Positions 28,130 through 36,607 are shown, counted from the first letter of the stretch. The stretch: DNA of 64,000 bases from Streptomyces tuirus (GCA_018195615.1 JAGTPG010000002.1:2980501-3044500); one strand, 5' to 3'. A program made the numbers and translations. The notes: generated from the sequence alone by a model not told the origin.

Positions 28130-29110
28130 TCAGTAGGCCACAGGCCAGCCGCTGCTCCAGTTCAGCAGGTTGATGCCCAGCTTGGGTGTGCCGTTGTCGT
28201 TGCCGTCGTAGTAGTGGTAGACGATCAGGTCACCGTCGACGTCCTTCATGATCGACTGCCCGCCGGGACCGATGACGCTGCCGTGCGACTCCAGGACGGG
28301 GGTGCCGCCGTTGTTCATCATCGAGACGCCGTTCTTGTCGACGTACGGTCCCGTGATGCTGGAGGCGCGGCCGACTTTCACCTTGTAGGTGGAGCTGGTT
28401 CCGGCGCAGCAGGTGTCGTAGGAGGCGAAGAGGTAGTAGTAGCCGCCCCGCTTGACGATGAAGGGCGCCTCGACGGCCTTCGTCCCGGTGGGGCGGGAGG
28501 CGAGCGAGTAGCGGGTGGTGTTGGAGGAGAGCTGCTTCCCGGTGGCGGGGTTGATCTGGATCATCTTGATCCCGGTCCACCAACTGCCGAAGGACAGCCA
28601 CCACTTGCCGTCGTCGTTCACGAAGAGGTTCGGGTCGATGGCGTTGAAGTCGCTGGCCGAGTTCGACGTGTAGACCGTGCCCTGGTCGCGCCAACTGCCC
28701 GGCAGTCCGGTACTGGAGGTCGCGAGGCCGATGGCGGACGTGTTGGAGCCGAACTTCGAGACGGAGTAGTACATCAGGTACGTGCCGCCGTGGTACGAGA
28801 TGTCCGGCGCCCAGGCCTCCGGGACGGAGGAGTAGTTCCGCCACCAGCCCGGCCTGCTGGAGAAGGCGTCGGCGCCGTTCCGGAAGGCGGTGCGGTCGGT
28901 GGAGGTCTTGTTGGCGATGCCGCCGCCGGTCGCGTAGAGCAGGTACTGGCCGGACGAGGTGCGGATCATCGACGGGTCGTGCGTGACGATGTCGCCCGTG
29001 ACACGGCCGGGGTTGGGGTACGCGGACGCCGTGCTCGGGACCAGCGCCAGGAGAGCGGCGGCGGGGAGGGCGAGCAGGGCGGTTCTCTTGCGCAGGATGG
29101 AGCGGCTCAT
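28130..29110 (-). CDS. Secreted GH43 endo-1,5-alpha-L-arabinanase
   Basis: Five-bladed propeller hydrolase of 326 residues that cleaves the alpha-1,5 backbone of arabinan. The signal peptide ends at STASA-YPNPG. The catalytic acidic residues are visible as THDPSMI (base), FNAIDPNLFV (pKa modulator) and AVEAPFIVKRGGYYYLFAS (acid). ATG at 29110 follows AGGAGGACCGA. Its promoter and operator resemble those of the arabinofuranosidase/ABC operon 16 kb away, supporting co-regulated use of arabinan. No binding module is attached. Confidence 0.9.
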   Translation of the reverse strand: MSRSILRKRTALLALPAAALLALVPSTASAYPNPGRVTGDIVTHDPSMIRTSSGQYLLYATGGGIANKTSTDRTAFRNGADAFSSRPGWWRNYSSVPEAWAPDISYHGGTYLMYYSVSKFGSNTSAIGLATSSTGLPGSWRDQGTVYTSNSASDFNAIDPNLFVNDDGKWWLSFGSWWTGIKMIQINPATGKQLSSNTTRYSLASRPTGTKAVEAPFIVKRGGYYYLFASYDTCCAGTSSTYKVKVGRASSITGPYVDKNGVSMMNNGGTPVLESHGSVIGPGGQSIMKDVDGDLIVYHYYDGNDNGTPKLGINLLNWSSGWPVAY

Positions 29111-29142
29111 TCGGTCCTCCTTGCGGTGGGGGTGACGCGCTG

Positions 29143-29207
29143 CTCGATATCCCGAACAGCGATCGCAAGTTCGAACGGACCGTAGAATCGAACCTCTTGC
29201 GAGTCAA
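29143..29207 (-). promoter_or_regulatory. Promoter and operator of the GH43 arabinanase gene
   Basis: On the minus strand: TTGACT (29207-29202), 17 bases, TACGGT (29184-29179). The spacer CGCAAGAGGTTCGATTC closely matches that of the ABC operon promoter at 45.6 kb. The operator GTTCGGGATATCGAG (29157-29143, minus strand) sits about 13-28 bases downstream of the expected transcription start. Confidence 0.72.
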
Positions 29208-29341
29208 TGGGCTGCGCAGCGACAGCTGTGACTCTCGTGTGAGGCCCGTTGAAGATCTGCCGACCGCCCGTTTAGGCACGCGCTCCACGTTCGAGGCTGC
29301 AGAGGGGGACATCAGGGCTCGGCACGAAGGGGGGAGGCCCG

Positions 29342-32300
29342 GTGGAGTTCCGGGTGCTCGGGGCTGTGGAGGCGTGGGTCGACGCCCGCCCGGTGGCCCT
29401 CGGGCACGCCAAGCAACGGTGCGTGCTGGCGGTGCTGTTGTGCGAGGCCGGCCGCGTCGTCTCGGCGGAGCGGCTGATCGACCGGGTGTGGGGCGAGAAC
29501 CCGCCGGGCTCGGTCCGCAACATCCTGTCGGGGTACGTCGGCAGACTGCGTACGGCCCTGCGCGCTTCGGGTGCCCGGGGTGCCCGCCTGACGCGCAGCT
29601 CCGGCGGCTACGTGCTCGACGTCGACCCCGAGCACATCGACGTCCACCGGTTCCGCCGCCGCGTGACCGAGGCGCGTACAGCCGCCGACGCCGGCCAGGA
29701 CGAGCCGGCCGCGGACCTGCTGGGCGACGCCCTCGCCCAGTGGCACGGGGAGGCCCTGTCCGGCCTGACCGGCGTCTGGGCGGAGGAGACCCGAGCCGGA
29801 CTGGTCGACGAGCACCTCACCGCCGAACTCCAGTACCACGAACTCGGCTTACGGCTGGGCCGCCACCAGCGGGCACTGGAACGGCTGCGACAGCTGGCAG
29901 CCGCGCACCCGCTGGACGAGCGGGCGGTACGGCACCTGATGACCGCGCTCCACCGCGGCGACCGCCGGGCCGAGGCGCTGGAGGCCTACGAGGACACCCG
30001 CCATCGGCTCGCCGAGGAACTCGGCGTCGACCCCGGCCCCGAACTGCAGAGGCTGCACCGGAACATCCTCCGGGGCCCGGCGGAAGCACGGAACGCCGGA
30101 AACGGATCACGTGTGGTGCCCGCCGAACTGCCGCACGACGTGGCGGGGTTCAGCGGCCGTACGGAAGCGCTGGCCCGGCTGACCACGCTACTGGACGCGC
30201 ACTCCCGGGAAGCCGTCGTGATCTCGGTGATCAGCGGCGCGGCCGGCGTCGGCAAGACCGCACTGGCCATCCACGTCGCCCACCGCGTACGCGACCGCTT
30301 CCCCGACGGACAGCTCTACGTCGACCTGCGCGGCTACGACCACGAAAGCGCCCCCGTCACCCCGCAGGAGGCCCTGGGCCAACTGCTCCGCAGCCTGGGC
30401 CTGACACCCCAGCAGATCCCTGCCGACCCGGACGAACAGGCCCGTCGCTACCGCTCCCTGCTGGACGGGCGACGCATGCTGATCATGCTGGACAACGCCG
30501 CCTCCGTCCGGCAGGTCCGCCCCCTCCTGCCCGGCAGCCCGACCTGCCGCGTCCTGGTCACCAGCCGCCACCGTCTGACCGGCCTGGTCGCCCAGAACGG
30601 GGCCGAGCCACTGCGCCTCGACGTCCTCGCCCCGCGGGAAGCGCGGGAACTGCTGGCCGCCGTCCTCGGGGAGCAGCGCGTCACCGCCGAACCGGAGGCG
30701 GCCGAGGAACTGTCCCGCCGGTGCGGCCGGTTGCCTCTGGCGTTGCGGGTGGCGGCGGCACAACTGCTCGGCGACCGGCAGCGCCCCATCGCCGGCTTGG
30801 CGGCCGAGTTGGCGGGCGGAGACCGGCTGGGCGCACTGGAACTGGACGACGACCGCTCGTCCGCCGTACGAGCCACCTTCGACCTCTCCTACCGCGCCCT
30901 GCCCCGGGAATCCGCCCGCCTCTTCCGCCTGCTCGGCCTGATCACCGGCCCGGACATCACCCGGCGTGCCGCGGCGGCCCTCCTCGACACCTCGGAATCC
31001 AGAGCAGGGTCGCTGCTCACCACCCTGGCGACGGCCCACCTGATCGAGTCCCCCGCACCCGACCGGTACCGCTTCCACGACCTGCTGCGCGACTACGCCC
31101 GGGAGCGGGCCGGGGCCGAGGAGCCACCGCCGTCGCGCGCGGCGGCCGAAGAGCGGCTGTACGCCTGCTACCTACGCACCGCCGAGACGTGCGGCGGCGC
31201 CCTCCCCTGGCAGTACCCGCAACTCCCGCGGGACGTGGCGGGCCCCGACGGCACGCCCGCCACCCCGGACGAGATCGCCGCCGCCCTCAGCCGCCTGGAG
31301 TCGGAACGAGCCGGCCTCCTCGCCGCCGTGGAGCACACCGCCGCCTCCGGCCCACGGCACTTCGCCTGGCGCCTGATGACCGCACTCCTCCGCTACTGCT
31401 GGCTCGGCCTGCCGCGCAGCGCCTGGCAGACCGCCGCCCAGGCCGCACTGCACGCGGCGGAGACCGACGATGACCGTCGCGGCCAAGCCGCCATGCACCG
31501 CAGCCTGGGCATCGCCCACTGGGACATGGGCCGCCACACACAGGCCGTCCACCACCACACCCAAGTCCTGCGCCTGCACCGCGAGACCGGCGACCCACTG
31601 GGCCAGGCCCTGGCCCTCAGCGGACTGGGCCTGGTCGACACGGAGGCGGCCCGCCTCGACGACGCCCTCGCACACTTCACCGAGGCCCTGCGCCTCTCCC
31701 GCGAGGCCGACCGCCTCGACGCCGAGGCACAGGCACTGATCGGCCTGGGCCTGGCCTACCGGGATCGGGGCCGGCTGGAGCGGTCCGCCGAGCACCTCGA
31801 ACAGGCCCTGCGCATACTCCGCACCGCCGGCGCCGGCGACGCGACCCACCGACTGCCCGCGCTCAGCGCGGTGTACTGGGAACAGGGCAGGCTGGAGGAG
31901 GCCGCGGGAGCGTTGCGCGCGACGGACGACGAGCCGCGGGACGAGAACCCCACGACGCTCGACATCACTGCCAGGATCGAGTCGGACCTCGGCCGCCACC
32001 AGCAGGCCCTGAAGTACGCCGAGCAGTCCCTCCGTCTCGCCGAGGCCACCGGTCGACGCCGACTGCTCGCCATCGCCCTGGGCACACTCGCCGACGCGCA
32101 CCTCCGGACGGGCCGGGCGGAGGAAGCCACCCGCACCTACGACCGCGCCCTGTCCATCGCCCGCGAGGTCGGCAACCAGCGCACCGAGGCCGAGATCCTG
32201 CTCGGACTGGCCGAGGCGCACCGCGTACGACACCACCACGCCCCTGCCCTCACCTGCGCCCGACAGGCACTGGCCCTGGCCCACCAGGGCGGCTTCGACG

Positions 32301-32614
32301 TGGTCAAGGCCCGGACGCTGACGGAGCTGGCGGCGCTCCACACGGCGTGCGGACGACCGTCGGCGGGACGCTCACGCGCGGATGCCGCCGTCGCCCTCCA
32401 CCGCCGCACCGGCCACCGCCTGGGCGAGGCCGGAGCCCTGGTGGTCCTGGGCGACGCCCTGCACGCCCTCGCCGACCCGACCGCCGACGGGGCCCGCCAC
32501 CGGGCCCGAGCCATCTACGCGGACACCGGCGCACGACCGCCCGAAGGTCTCCGCCCCCGTGACGAACGGCCGGAGTCCCACGACCGGCGTCGGCCGCGGG
32601 ACTCCCACTCCTGA
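29342..32614 (+). CDS. SARP/AfsR-type regulator with NB-ARC and TPR domains (TTA codon)
   Basis: Large activator of 1090 residues. Order: an OmpR-like winged HTH (about 1-90, VLGAVEAWVDARPVALGHAK), a BTAD domain (95-245, ending ELGVDPGPELQRLH), an NB-ARC ATPase (about 270-560, Walker A GAAGVGKTAL, LIMLDNA, LTSRH-like region), and tetratricopeptide repeats to the C-terminus (QALALSGLGLVDTEAARLDD and similar). Relatives activate secondary-metabolite genes. A TTA codon at 29849-29851 (codon 170) makes translation dependent on bldA. GTG start at 29342. No biosynthetic gene cluster adjoins it, so its targets are elsewhere or are the small neighbours. A hairpin overlaps its end. Confidence 0.88.
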   Translation: MEFRVLGAVEAWVDARPVALGHAKQRCVLAVLLCEAGRVVSAERLIDRVWGENPPGSVRNILSGYVGRLRTALRASGARGARLTRSSGGYVLDVDPEHIDVHRFRRRVTEARTAADAGQDEPAADLLGDALAQWHGEALSGLTGVWAEETRAGLVDEHLTAELQYHELGLRLGRHQRALERLRQLAAAHPLDERAVRHLMTALHRGDRRAEALEAYEDTRHRLAEELGVDPGPELQRLHRNILRGPAEARNAGNGSRVVPAELPHDVAGFSGRTEALARLTTLLDAHSREAVVISVISGAAGVGKTALAIHVAHRVRDRFPDGQLYVDLRGYDHESAPVTPQEALGQLLRSLGLTPQQIPADPDEQARRYRSLLDGRRMLIMLDNAASVRQVRPLLPGSPTCRVLVTSRHRLTGLVAQNGAEPLRLDVLAPREARELLAAVLGEQRVTAEPEAAEELSRRCGRLPLALRVAAAQLLGDRQRPIAGLAAELAGGDRLGALELDDDRSSAVRATFDLSYRALPRESARLFRLLGLITGPDITRRAAAALLDTSESRAGSLLTTLATAHLIESPAPDRYRFHDLLRDYARERAGAEEPPPSRAAAEERLYACYLRTAETCGGALPWQYPQLPRDVAGPDGTPATPDEIAAALSRLESERAGLLAAVEHTAASGPRHFAWRLMTALLRYCWLGLPRSAWQTAAQAALHAAETDDDRRGQAAMHRSLGIAHWDMGRHTQAVHHHTQVLRLHRETGDPLGQALALSGLGLVDTEAARLDDALAHFTEALRLSREADRLDAEAQALIGLGLAYRDRGRLERSAEHLEQALRILRTAGAGDATHRLPALSAVYWEQGRLEEAAGALRATDDEPRDENPTTLDITARIESDLGRHQQALKYAEQSLRLAEATGRRRLLAIALGTLADAHLRTGRAEEATRTYDRALSIAREVGNQRTEAEILLGLAEAHRVRHHHAPALTCARQALALAHQGGFDVVKARTLTELAALHTACGRPSAGRSRADAAVALHRRTGHRLGEAGALVVLGDALHALADPTADGARHRARAIYADTGARPPEGLRPRDERPESHDRRRPRDSHS
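32572..32605 (+). terminator. Hairpin in the 3' end of the SARP gene
   Basis: GGAGTCCC (32572-32579) pairs with GGGACTCC (32598-32605); additional G/C pairs in the loop are possible. It lies within the last codons, between the convergent SARP and I36-type genes. Confidence 0.55.
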
Positions 32615-32620
32615 ACGCTC

Positions 32621-32992
32621 TCAGCGCCAGCTCACCGCGCTGAGGTTGGCGTTCTCCTGGCCCGGGTTGAGCGTCACCTTCCCGCCGGCGCACCCCGTAC
32701 GGTCGTAGAACGAGTAGACATCGGCACTGTGGTTGACCACCGACTTCGCGATGATCGGCGTCTTACCGCACACCGGCAGGTTCGCCGGGTTCACGTTCGA
32801 CGGAGTGCCGCCGAAGTTCGGCTCGGGGAAGAAGCAGACGTTGTCGACGGGGCAGGCGGCCTTGGCCCGGGCGGCCGCGCTCTGCGCGGCGTCGTCGGGC
32901 GAGGCCTGGGCGCTCGTCGACAGGCCGAGGGTGAGCAGACCGGCGGCCGCGCCGGTCATCAGGGCACTGGTCCGCAGACGACGCTTGAGCAT
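32621..32992 (-). CDS. Small secreted protein, peptidase inhibitor I36-like
   Basis: Exported protein of 123 residues with signal peptide MLKRRLRTSALMTGAAAGLL and cleavage after SAQA. The mature part has paired cysteines and the beta/gamma-crystallin-like pattern seen in family I36 inhibitors (NVCFFPEPNFGG, NHSADVYSFYDRTGC, LNPGQENANLSAVSWR). The prototype is SMI, a metalloproteinase inhibitor from Streptomyces; inhibition is not demonstrated for this one. ATG at 32992 follows AAGGAGAAGGAC. It is preceded by a small tandem repeat. Confidence 0.78.
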   Translation of the reverse strand: MLKRRLRTSALMTGAAAGLLTLGLSTSAQASPDDAAQSAAARAKAACPVDNVCFFPEPNFGGTPSNVNPANLPVCGKTPIIAKSVVNHSADVYSFYDRTGCAGGKVTLNPGQENANLSAVSWR

Positions 32993-33002
32993 GTCCTTCT
33001 CC

Positions 33003-33030
33003 TTCTGGCTTCTGGCTTCTGGCTTCTGCC
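33003..33030 (-). repeat. Seven-base tandem repeat in the I36-type leader
   Basis: Three perfect TTCTGGC units (33003-33023) and a degenerate fourth. They lie just upstream of the ribosome site of the I36-type gene and may be variable in number. Confidence 0.75.
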
Positions 33031-33115
33031 AGGTGTCTGTGTTCTGGTTCTGTGTTCTGTCGCGTGCACTGTCGCCGAGCACACGAATCTCGGCGGACTC
33101 TCACATGTCACGACT

Positions 33116-33643
33116 TCATGTGGCCTGCGCCACATGACCGTCCCGCAGGCCGAGAAGACGACGAAGCCGGCACACGGCCCGCGTCCGGTACCGGGCGGCG
33201 GTCCCCCGCCCTATCCCGAGGATCCGCGCGGCCTGCTCGGTCGTGTAGCCGTCGAGATCGACCAGGATCACCATGCTGGCCTGCTGCCGGGGCAGTTGAC
33301 CCAGCAGCCGCACGGCCTCGATCTCCGCACTGCGCTTCTCGAACCCACCGTCCCAGGTACCGCAGGGCGCCTCCCCCGACGGCAGGGGCACCTGCCTCCG
33401 CTCACGCCGCCAGGTGTCCCGGGTCGCACTCGCCAGTGCGGAGAAGGCGTACGCGCTGGGTTCCGGGTGATCCAGGAACCTCCCCGGCCGCGAGGCCAGT
33501 TTCAGATACACCTCGTGAACGGCGTCCTCACCCCACTGGCCGGTCCCCGTGAGGGTGGCGGCCCGGGCGTACAGCTTGGGCAACAGCCCGCAGAACACCT
33601 CGTCGAAGGACAGGCTGCGGGCGTCGGTCGATGACTTGCTCAT
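33116..33643 (-). CDS. ECF-type RNA polymerase sigma factor
   Basis: 175 residues with only regions 2 and 4. Region 2 is FDEVFCGLLPKLYARAATLT through WGEDAVHEVYLKLASRP. Region 4 is the HTH VRLLGQLPRQQASMVILVDL, GYTTEQAARILGIGRGTAAR, YRTRAVCRLRRLLGL. The ATG at 33643 follows a purine-rich site. Directly upstream lies a truncated ATP-binding (anti-sigma-like) gene, so it may once have had a partner kinase or anti-sigma factor. No anti-sigma gene follows it. The promoter specificity is unknown. Confidence 0.82.
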   Translation of the reverse strand: MSKSSTDARSLSFDEVFCGLLPKLYARAATLTGTGQWGEDAVHEVYLKLASRPGRFLDHPEPSAYAFSALASATRDTWRRERRQVPLPSGEAPCGTWDGGFEKRSAEIEAVRLLGQLPRQQASMVILVDLDGYTTEQAARILGIGRGTAARYRTRAVCRLRRLLGLRDGHVAQAT

Positions 33644-33734
33644 TTCCGGAAATCCCCGTTTGAACGTGCCGAGCGCTTGCGCCGGGGAGTCTTCTCCGCT
33701 CGGGTGTAAGGGGGATTGAGGAAATGTTGAGCGC

Positions 33735-34075
33735 GCGATCAGCGAGCGCGCCGACGAGAACAATCCCCCGGCCGTGTTCGTCGAGGGCATGCGCCGGCCG
33801 TACGCCGCTCGGCCCGGGCGGGAGCGGCGGCCCACTGCGGGTGTCGGTCACCTCGACGCGGACGCTGCCCGTGACCAGCGACAACCGCAGCTCGAAGTCC
33901 CGCCCCGGTACGCGGCCATGCGTCACGGCATTGGCCGCCAGCTCGGCGACGATCAGGACGACGGCGTCGGAGCCTCGGTGCCGTGGGGGATGCCCCAGCC
34001 GTGCAACTGGTCGGCGGCCAGGCGCCGGGCGAGCCGGGCACCGCGAGGAGTGGCACTGAGGCGCTGGCTGAACAC
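33735..34075 (-). pseudogene. Truncated ATP-binding regulator (anti-sigma/HATPase type)
   Basis: HATPase_c domain of the RsbW/SpoIIAB-like class: RVFSQRLSATPRGARLARRL, then after a one-base loss near 33971 VVLIVAELAANAVTHG (N box), DFELRLSLVTGSVRVEVTD, and HGRGIVLVGALADR (G box). The usual end of these proteins (Trp-containing strand, then GKTVWAEL) is missing: the sequence runs directly into the leader of the sigma gene. Its 5' end touches a TnpB remnant in the same frame; GTG at 34075 is a possible start. It is probably non-functional because the fold is incomplete. Confidence 0.7.
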
Positions 34076-34081
34076 ACGTAC

Positions 34082-34432
34082 GTTGACGTGCTCCCTGGCC
34101 TGAAGTCCAGGGATTTCGGCCTGGGTCGTCTGACCCTTCCGGGGGCTTCCTGCTTCAACGCGCTGTGCGGGCACGGGTGCCCGTCTTACCGGCACTCCAC
34201 AGGCGTTTAGCGTCTCCACCCGTCCGGCGGCGACGATGCGGCGTCCTTCGAAAGGGACGTTACGTGCTGCGTTGTGGTCGCGGTCGTGCACGGTGGCGCA
34301 CTCGCCGCACGTCCATTCCCGGACATGCAGGGGCTTGGGACCGTCCCGGAACCCGCAGGCCGAGCAGACCTGCGAGGACGGGAAGGCACGGTCCACCTTG
34401 GCGAAAGTGCGGCCGTGCGGAGCCGCCTTGTA
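34082..34432 (-). mobile_element. tnpB: IS605-family TnpB C-terminal remnant with right-end hairpin
   Basis: Only the last third of an OrfB/TnpB protein remains: LEYKAAPHGRTFAKVDRAFP, the zinc finger CSACG...CGEC, and the RuvC-III motif DRDHNAARN. The N-terminal helices and the first RuvC Asp and the Glu are absent. Homology begins abruptly at about 34432. Near the end lies the hairpin CCCTGG-N8-CCAGGG (34093-34112) followed on the minus strand by GAGCACGTCAAC, which resembles the right end of these elements and the 3' part of the guide (omega) RNA. The next bases, where a guide would be, belong to the ATP-binding gene. It cannot be an active nuclease. Confidence 0.75.
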
Positions 34433-34547
34433 CTCCAGGGGAGGCGTGACCTCGGGGCTCCTCGCCCTCACCGCCCTCGGCAGCACGACATCGGCCGGGT
34501 ACGCGGGCGCGCTGACCCTGGGTCGATGTCCGAGTACCGCCCCACCG

Positions 34548-35030
34548 TCAGAACCCCCGAGCCGCCTCCGCGTCCGGCGAGCGCACCAGTGCCGCCGTCC
34601 CCAGCCAGGCCTCGCCGTCGTCGGACAACAGTGGCCCGTACGCGATCAGTTCGTCGCGGGCGGCCGGTGGCTCCAGGTCCGTCGCCGGGCCCGCGCCCAG
34701 GCCGAGGACCAGGTAGCCGCTCGTCCGGCCGCCGGGGAAGTCCCACATGGTGCGGCCCAGCAGATTGCGCCAGCGGCGCAGCAGTACGTCCCGGTACACG
34801 CCCGCCTGGTAGTTGGGCTCGTCGAAGGCGAAGGCCCGGGCGGCGGCGGGGTCGGGGAGGTCGACGACATGGACGCTGCCGCTGGGCGTCTCCCCGTCCT
34901 CCGCGAAGGTCGGGCCACGGGCGATCAACTCCGCCTCGTACTGGTCCATGTAGGCCCAGTGCGCCTCCCCCAGCTCCTCACGCAGCGGCAGGGAACCGGC
35001 CCGGTCACGGTGGTAGCAGAAGAACTCCAT
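34548..35030 (-). CDS. YciI-like domain protein
   Basis: 160 residues, apparently a duplicated YciI-type ferredoxin-like fold. The N-terminal unit is MEFFCYHRDRAGSLPLREEL through GSVHVVDLPDPAAARAFAFD. A second unit contains LVLGLGAGPATDLEPPAARD and ends with LGTAALVRSPDAEAARGF. YciI proteins are small, mostly uncharacterised and sometimes act as degradative dehalogenase-like enzymes. ATG at 35030. It is between the TnpB relic and the DUF4360 gene, with no evident operon partner. Confidence 0.75.
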   Translation of the reverse strand: MEFFCYHRDRAGSLPLREELGEAHWAYMDQYEAELIARGPTFAEDGETPSGSVHVVDLPDPAAARAFAFDEPNYQAGVYRDVLLRRWRNLLGRTMWDFPGGRTSGYLVLGLGAGPATDLEPPAARDELIAYGPLLSDDGEAWLGTAALVRSPDAEAARGF

Positions 35031-35126
35031 GGCGCCAGAGCCTTCCCCACCCGGGGCCCCGCCTCAACTGCCGGCTACGCCGTCTCCCCGTGACGGTGTG
35101 TCCGCAGTCGGGACAACAGCGGTGGT

Positions 35127-35161
35127 CGAGTGCGGCCCACCACGCCGGTGGGCCGCACTCG
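35127..35161 (-). terminator. Terminator of the DUF4360 gene
   Basis: A perfect 15-bp stem (CGAGTGCGGCCCACC at 35127-35141 with 35147-35161) and a five-base loop, nine bases beyond the stop of the minus-strand gene. Confidence 0.88.
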
Positions 35162-35169
35162 TCACACCG

Positions 35170-35823
35170 TCAGGACTTCTTCGGGCACTCCTTCCACGCC
35201 AGGTGGTACACCGTGCTGATGTCCCCGTCCGTCGAGTCCATCGTCATGAAGCTGACCTTGTTGGCCGACTGGGTGCCGGCGTTGACCCGGAGTTCGGTGT
35301 TGATGTTGAAGTTGCGCTGGACGCCGCAGGGCGCGTAGACCAGTTGGGCCCAGTCCGTCTCGTCGGTGGCCTGCCAGTTGTCGTTGTACGGGCCGCTGAA
35401 GGGGTGGTTCTTGTACACCGTGCTGGGCGAGCCCTGGAAGTAGTACGAGGCTCTCTGGGAGCCGCTCGCGCCGGGCTGGAGGGAGGCGAAGCCTCGGTAG
35501 TCCGCGCTCGCGATGGCGTAGGTGAAGCCGCCGGGGACGTGGACGATCAGGCTGAGCTGGCAGTTCCTGCGGAACGCGGTCGGGTCGGAGCCTCCGCCGG
35601 CCTGGGCGAGGTAGTCGCTGTAGGTCACGGTGAACGCCGTGTTGTCCTCGGAGACGGCGACCGCCGCCGTGCCCTGCGGGCAGCCGGAGCCGTTCACCGT
35701 GGCGACCTTGATGACGATCTTGTCCGGGGGCGGGTCGTCGAACCCGGAGGACGGGGATTGTGCGGGGAGTGCGCTGGTGAGGAGCGCTGCGATCGCGCCG
35801 CTCAGGAGCAGGCCACCGGCCAT
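35170..35823 (-). CDS. Secreted DUF4360 domain protein
   Basis: 217 residues. The signal peptide MAGGLLLSGAIAALLTSALP is followed by a beta-rich DUF4360 domain: KVATVNGSGCPQGTAAVAVS, AFTVTYSDYLAQAG, RRNCQLSLIVHVPGGFTYAI and NFNINTELRVNAGT. Four cysteines suggest two disulfides. The family is found in secreted proteins of fungi and actinomycetes and has no known function. ATG at 35823. The 290-bp region upstream contains its promoter and no further gene that I can recognise. Confidence 0.8.
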   Translation of the reverse strand: MAGGLLLSGAIAALLTSALPAQSPSSGFDDPPPDKIVIKVATVNGSGCPQGTAAVAVSEDNTAFTVTYSDYLAQAGGGSDPTAFRRNCQLSLIVHVPGGFTYAIASADYRGFASLQPGASGSQRASYYFQGSPSTVYKNHPFSGPYNDNWQATDETDWAQLVYAPCGVQRNFNINTELRVNAGTQSANKVSFMTMDSTDGDISTVYHLAWKECPKKS

Positions 35824-36115
35824 GGTTCTCCCATCCGTTCGTGGGGGTGGATCACGAGGTGAGCATGGGCATGTCAAGACGACAGCACATGCGCCCCCGA
35901 CCTGTGACCGTTCCATGAAGGAGCTGTGAAGGGCGGGAGCGGTCGCATCGTACGCAGGGCGGGAGGGGTCGGCCAGGGCGGTGTCCGGCCATTCACAATG
36001 GCGGGAATTCACGTGTGATCGACGGGCGCATAAGGTGCGTTACGAGTGCGTCAGCCCCAGGACACCCCGAGGATCGATGACGATCACCCACCGGCTCCCC
36101 CGCGGACGCGGCCCG

Positions 36116-36574
36116 TCATGGGTTCTCCCACGCCGCCGGTTCCGCCGCCAGTCGCTCCACCGGCTCCGGCAGCGCCCCTGCCGCGAGGTCGGCGACCGTC
36201 ACGCCCTCCAGGATCCTGCGCACATTGGCCCGCAGGGCGATCCACAACGGCAGCAGCGGTTCGGCCGTGCCGGTGTAGGCGAGGCCGGTCGGGCGCTCGC
36301 CGCGTACCGAGACGATCGGGCCGTCCACGGCCCGGATCACGTCCGCGACCGTGATCTCGGTGGCCTCGCGGGCCAGCCGGTAGCCGCCGCCCCCGCCCCG
36401 CCGGCTGTCGACGACGCCCGCGCGCCGCAGATCGCCGAGAATGCCCTCGAGGAACTTGTGCGGGATGTCCTGCGCGGTGGCCACGGCCTCCGCTTTGACC
36501 GGGCCCTCCCCCTGGCGGACGGCCAGTTCCACGACCGCTCGTACCGCGTAGTCCGCTCGTGCCGAGATCCTCAT
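36116..36574 (-). CDS. Rrf2 family regulator without Fe-S cysteines
   Basis: 152-residue Rrf2 protein: MRISARADYAVRAVVELAVR, DIPHKFLEGILGDLRRAGVV, GGGGGYRLAREATEITVADV. Members such as IscR and NsrR bind an Fe-S cluster through three cysteines after the wing; here that segment (VSVRGERPTGLAYTGTAEPL) has none, so the protein resembles CymR-like, cluster-free members. It is divergent from the GH35 gene; a long inverted repeat in between is its likely operator. The effector is unknown. Confidence 0.85.
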   Translation of the reverse strand: MRISARADYAVRAVVELAVRQGEGPVKAEAVATAQDIPHKFLEGILGDLRRAGVVDSRRGGGGGYRLAREATEITVADVIRAVDGPIVSVRGERPTGLAYTGTAEPLLPLWIALRANVRRILEGVTVADLAAGALPEPVERLAAEPAAWENP

Positions 36575-36579
36575 AGGAC

Positions 36580-36607
36580 CATTGTCGCGGGCGGCCTGTA
36601 GACAATG
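36580..36607. promoter_or_regulatory. Inverted repeat between the Rrf2 and GH35 genes
   Basis: CATTGTC (36580-36586) and GACAATG (36601-36607), a perfect 7-bp inverted repeat with a 14-base spacer, immediately upstream of the Rrf2 ATG. Size and position fit an Rrf2 operator that controls both divergent genes. Confidence 0.55.

Noticed and set aside
26287..32614. A biosynthetic gene cluster around the SARP regulator and the aminotransferase
   Set aside because: No polyketide synthase, peptide synthetase, terpene or RiPP core genes are nearby; the neighbours are an arabinanase, an inhibitor-like protein and a sigma factor.
34082..34432. Functional TnpB nuclease or an exapted nuclease-dead TnpB-like repressor
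   Set aside because: The N-terminal two thirds, including the wedge and first RuvC motifs, are gone; only a fragment with the last motifs remains, so RNA-guided function is implausible.
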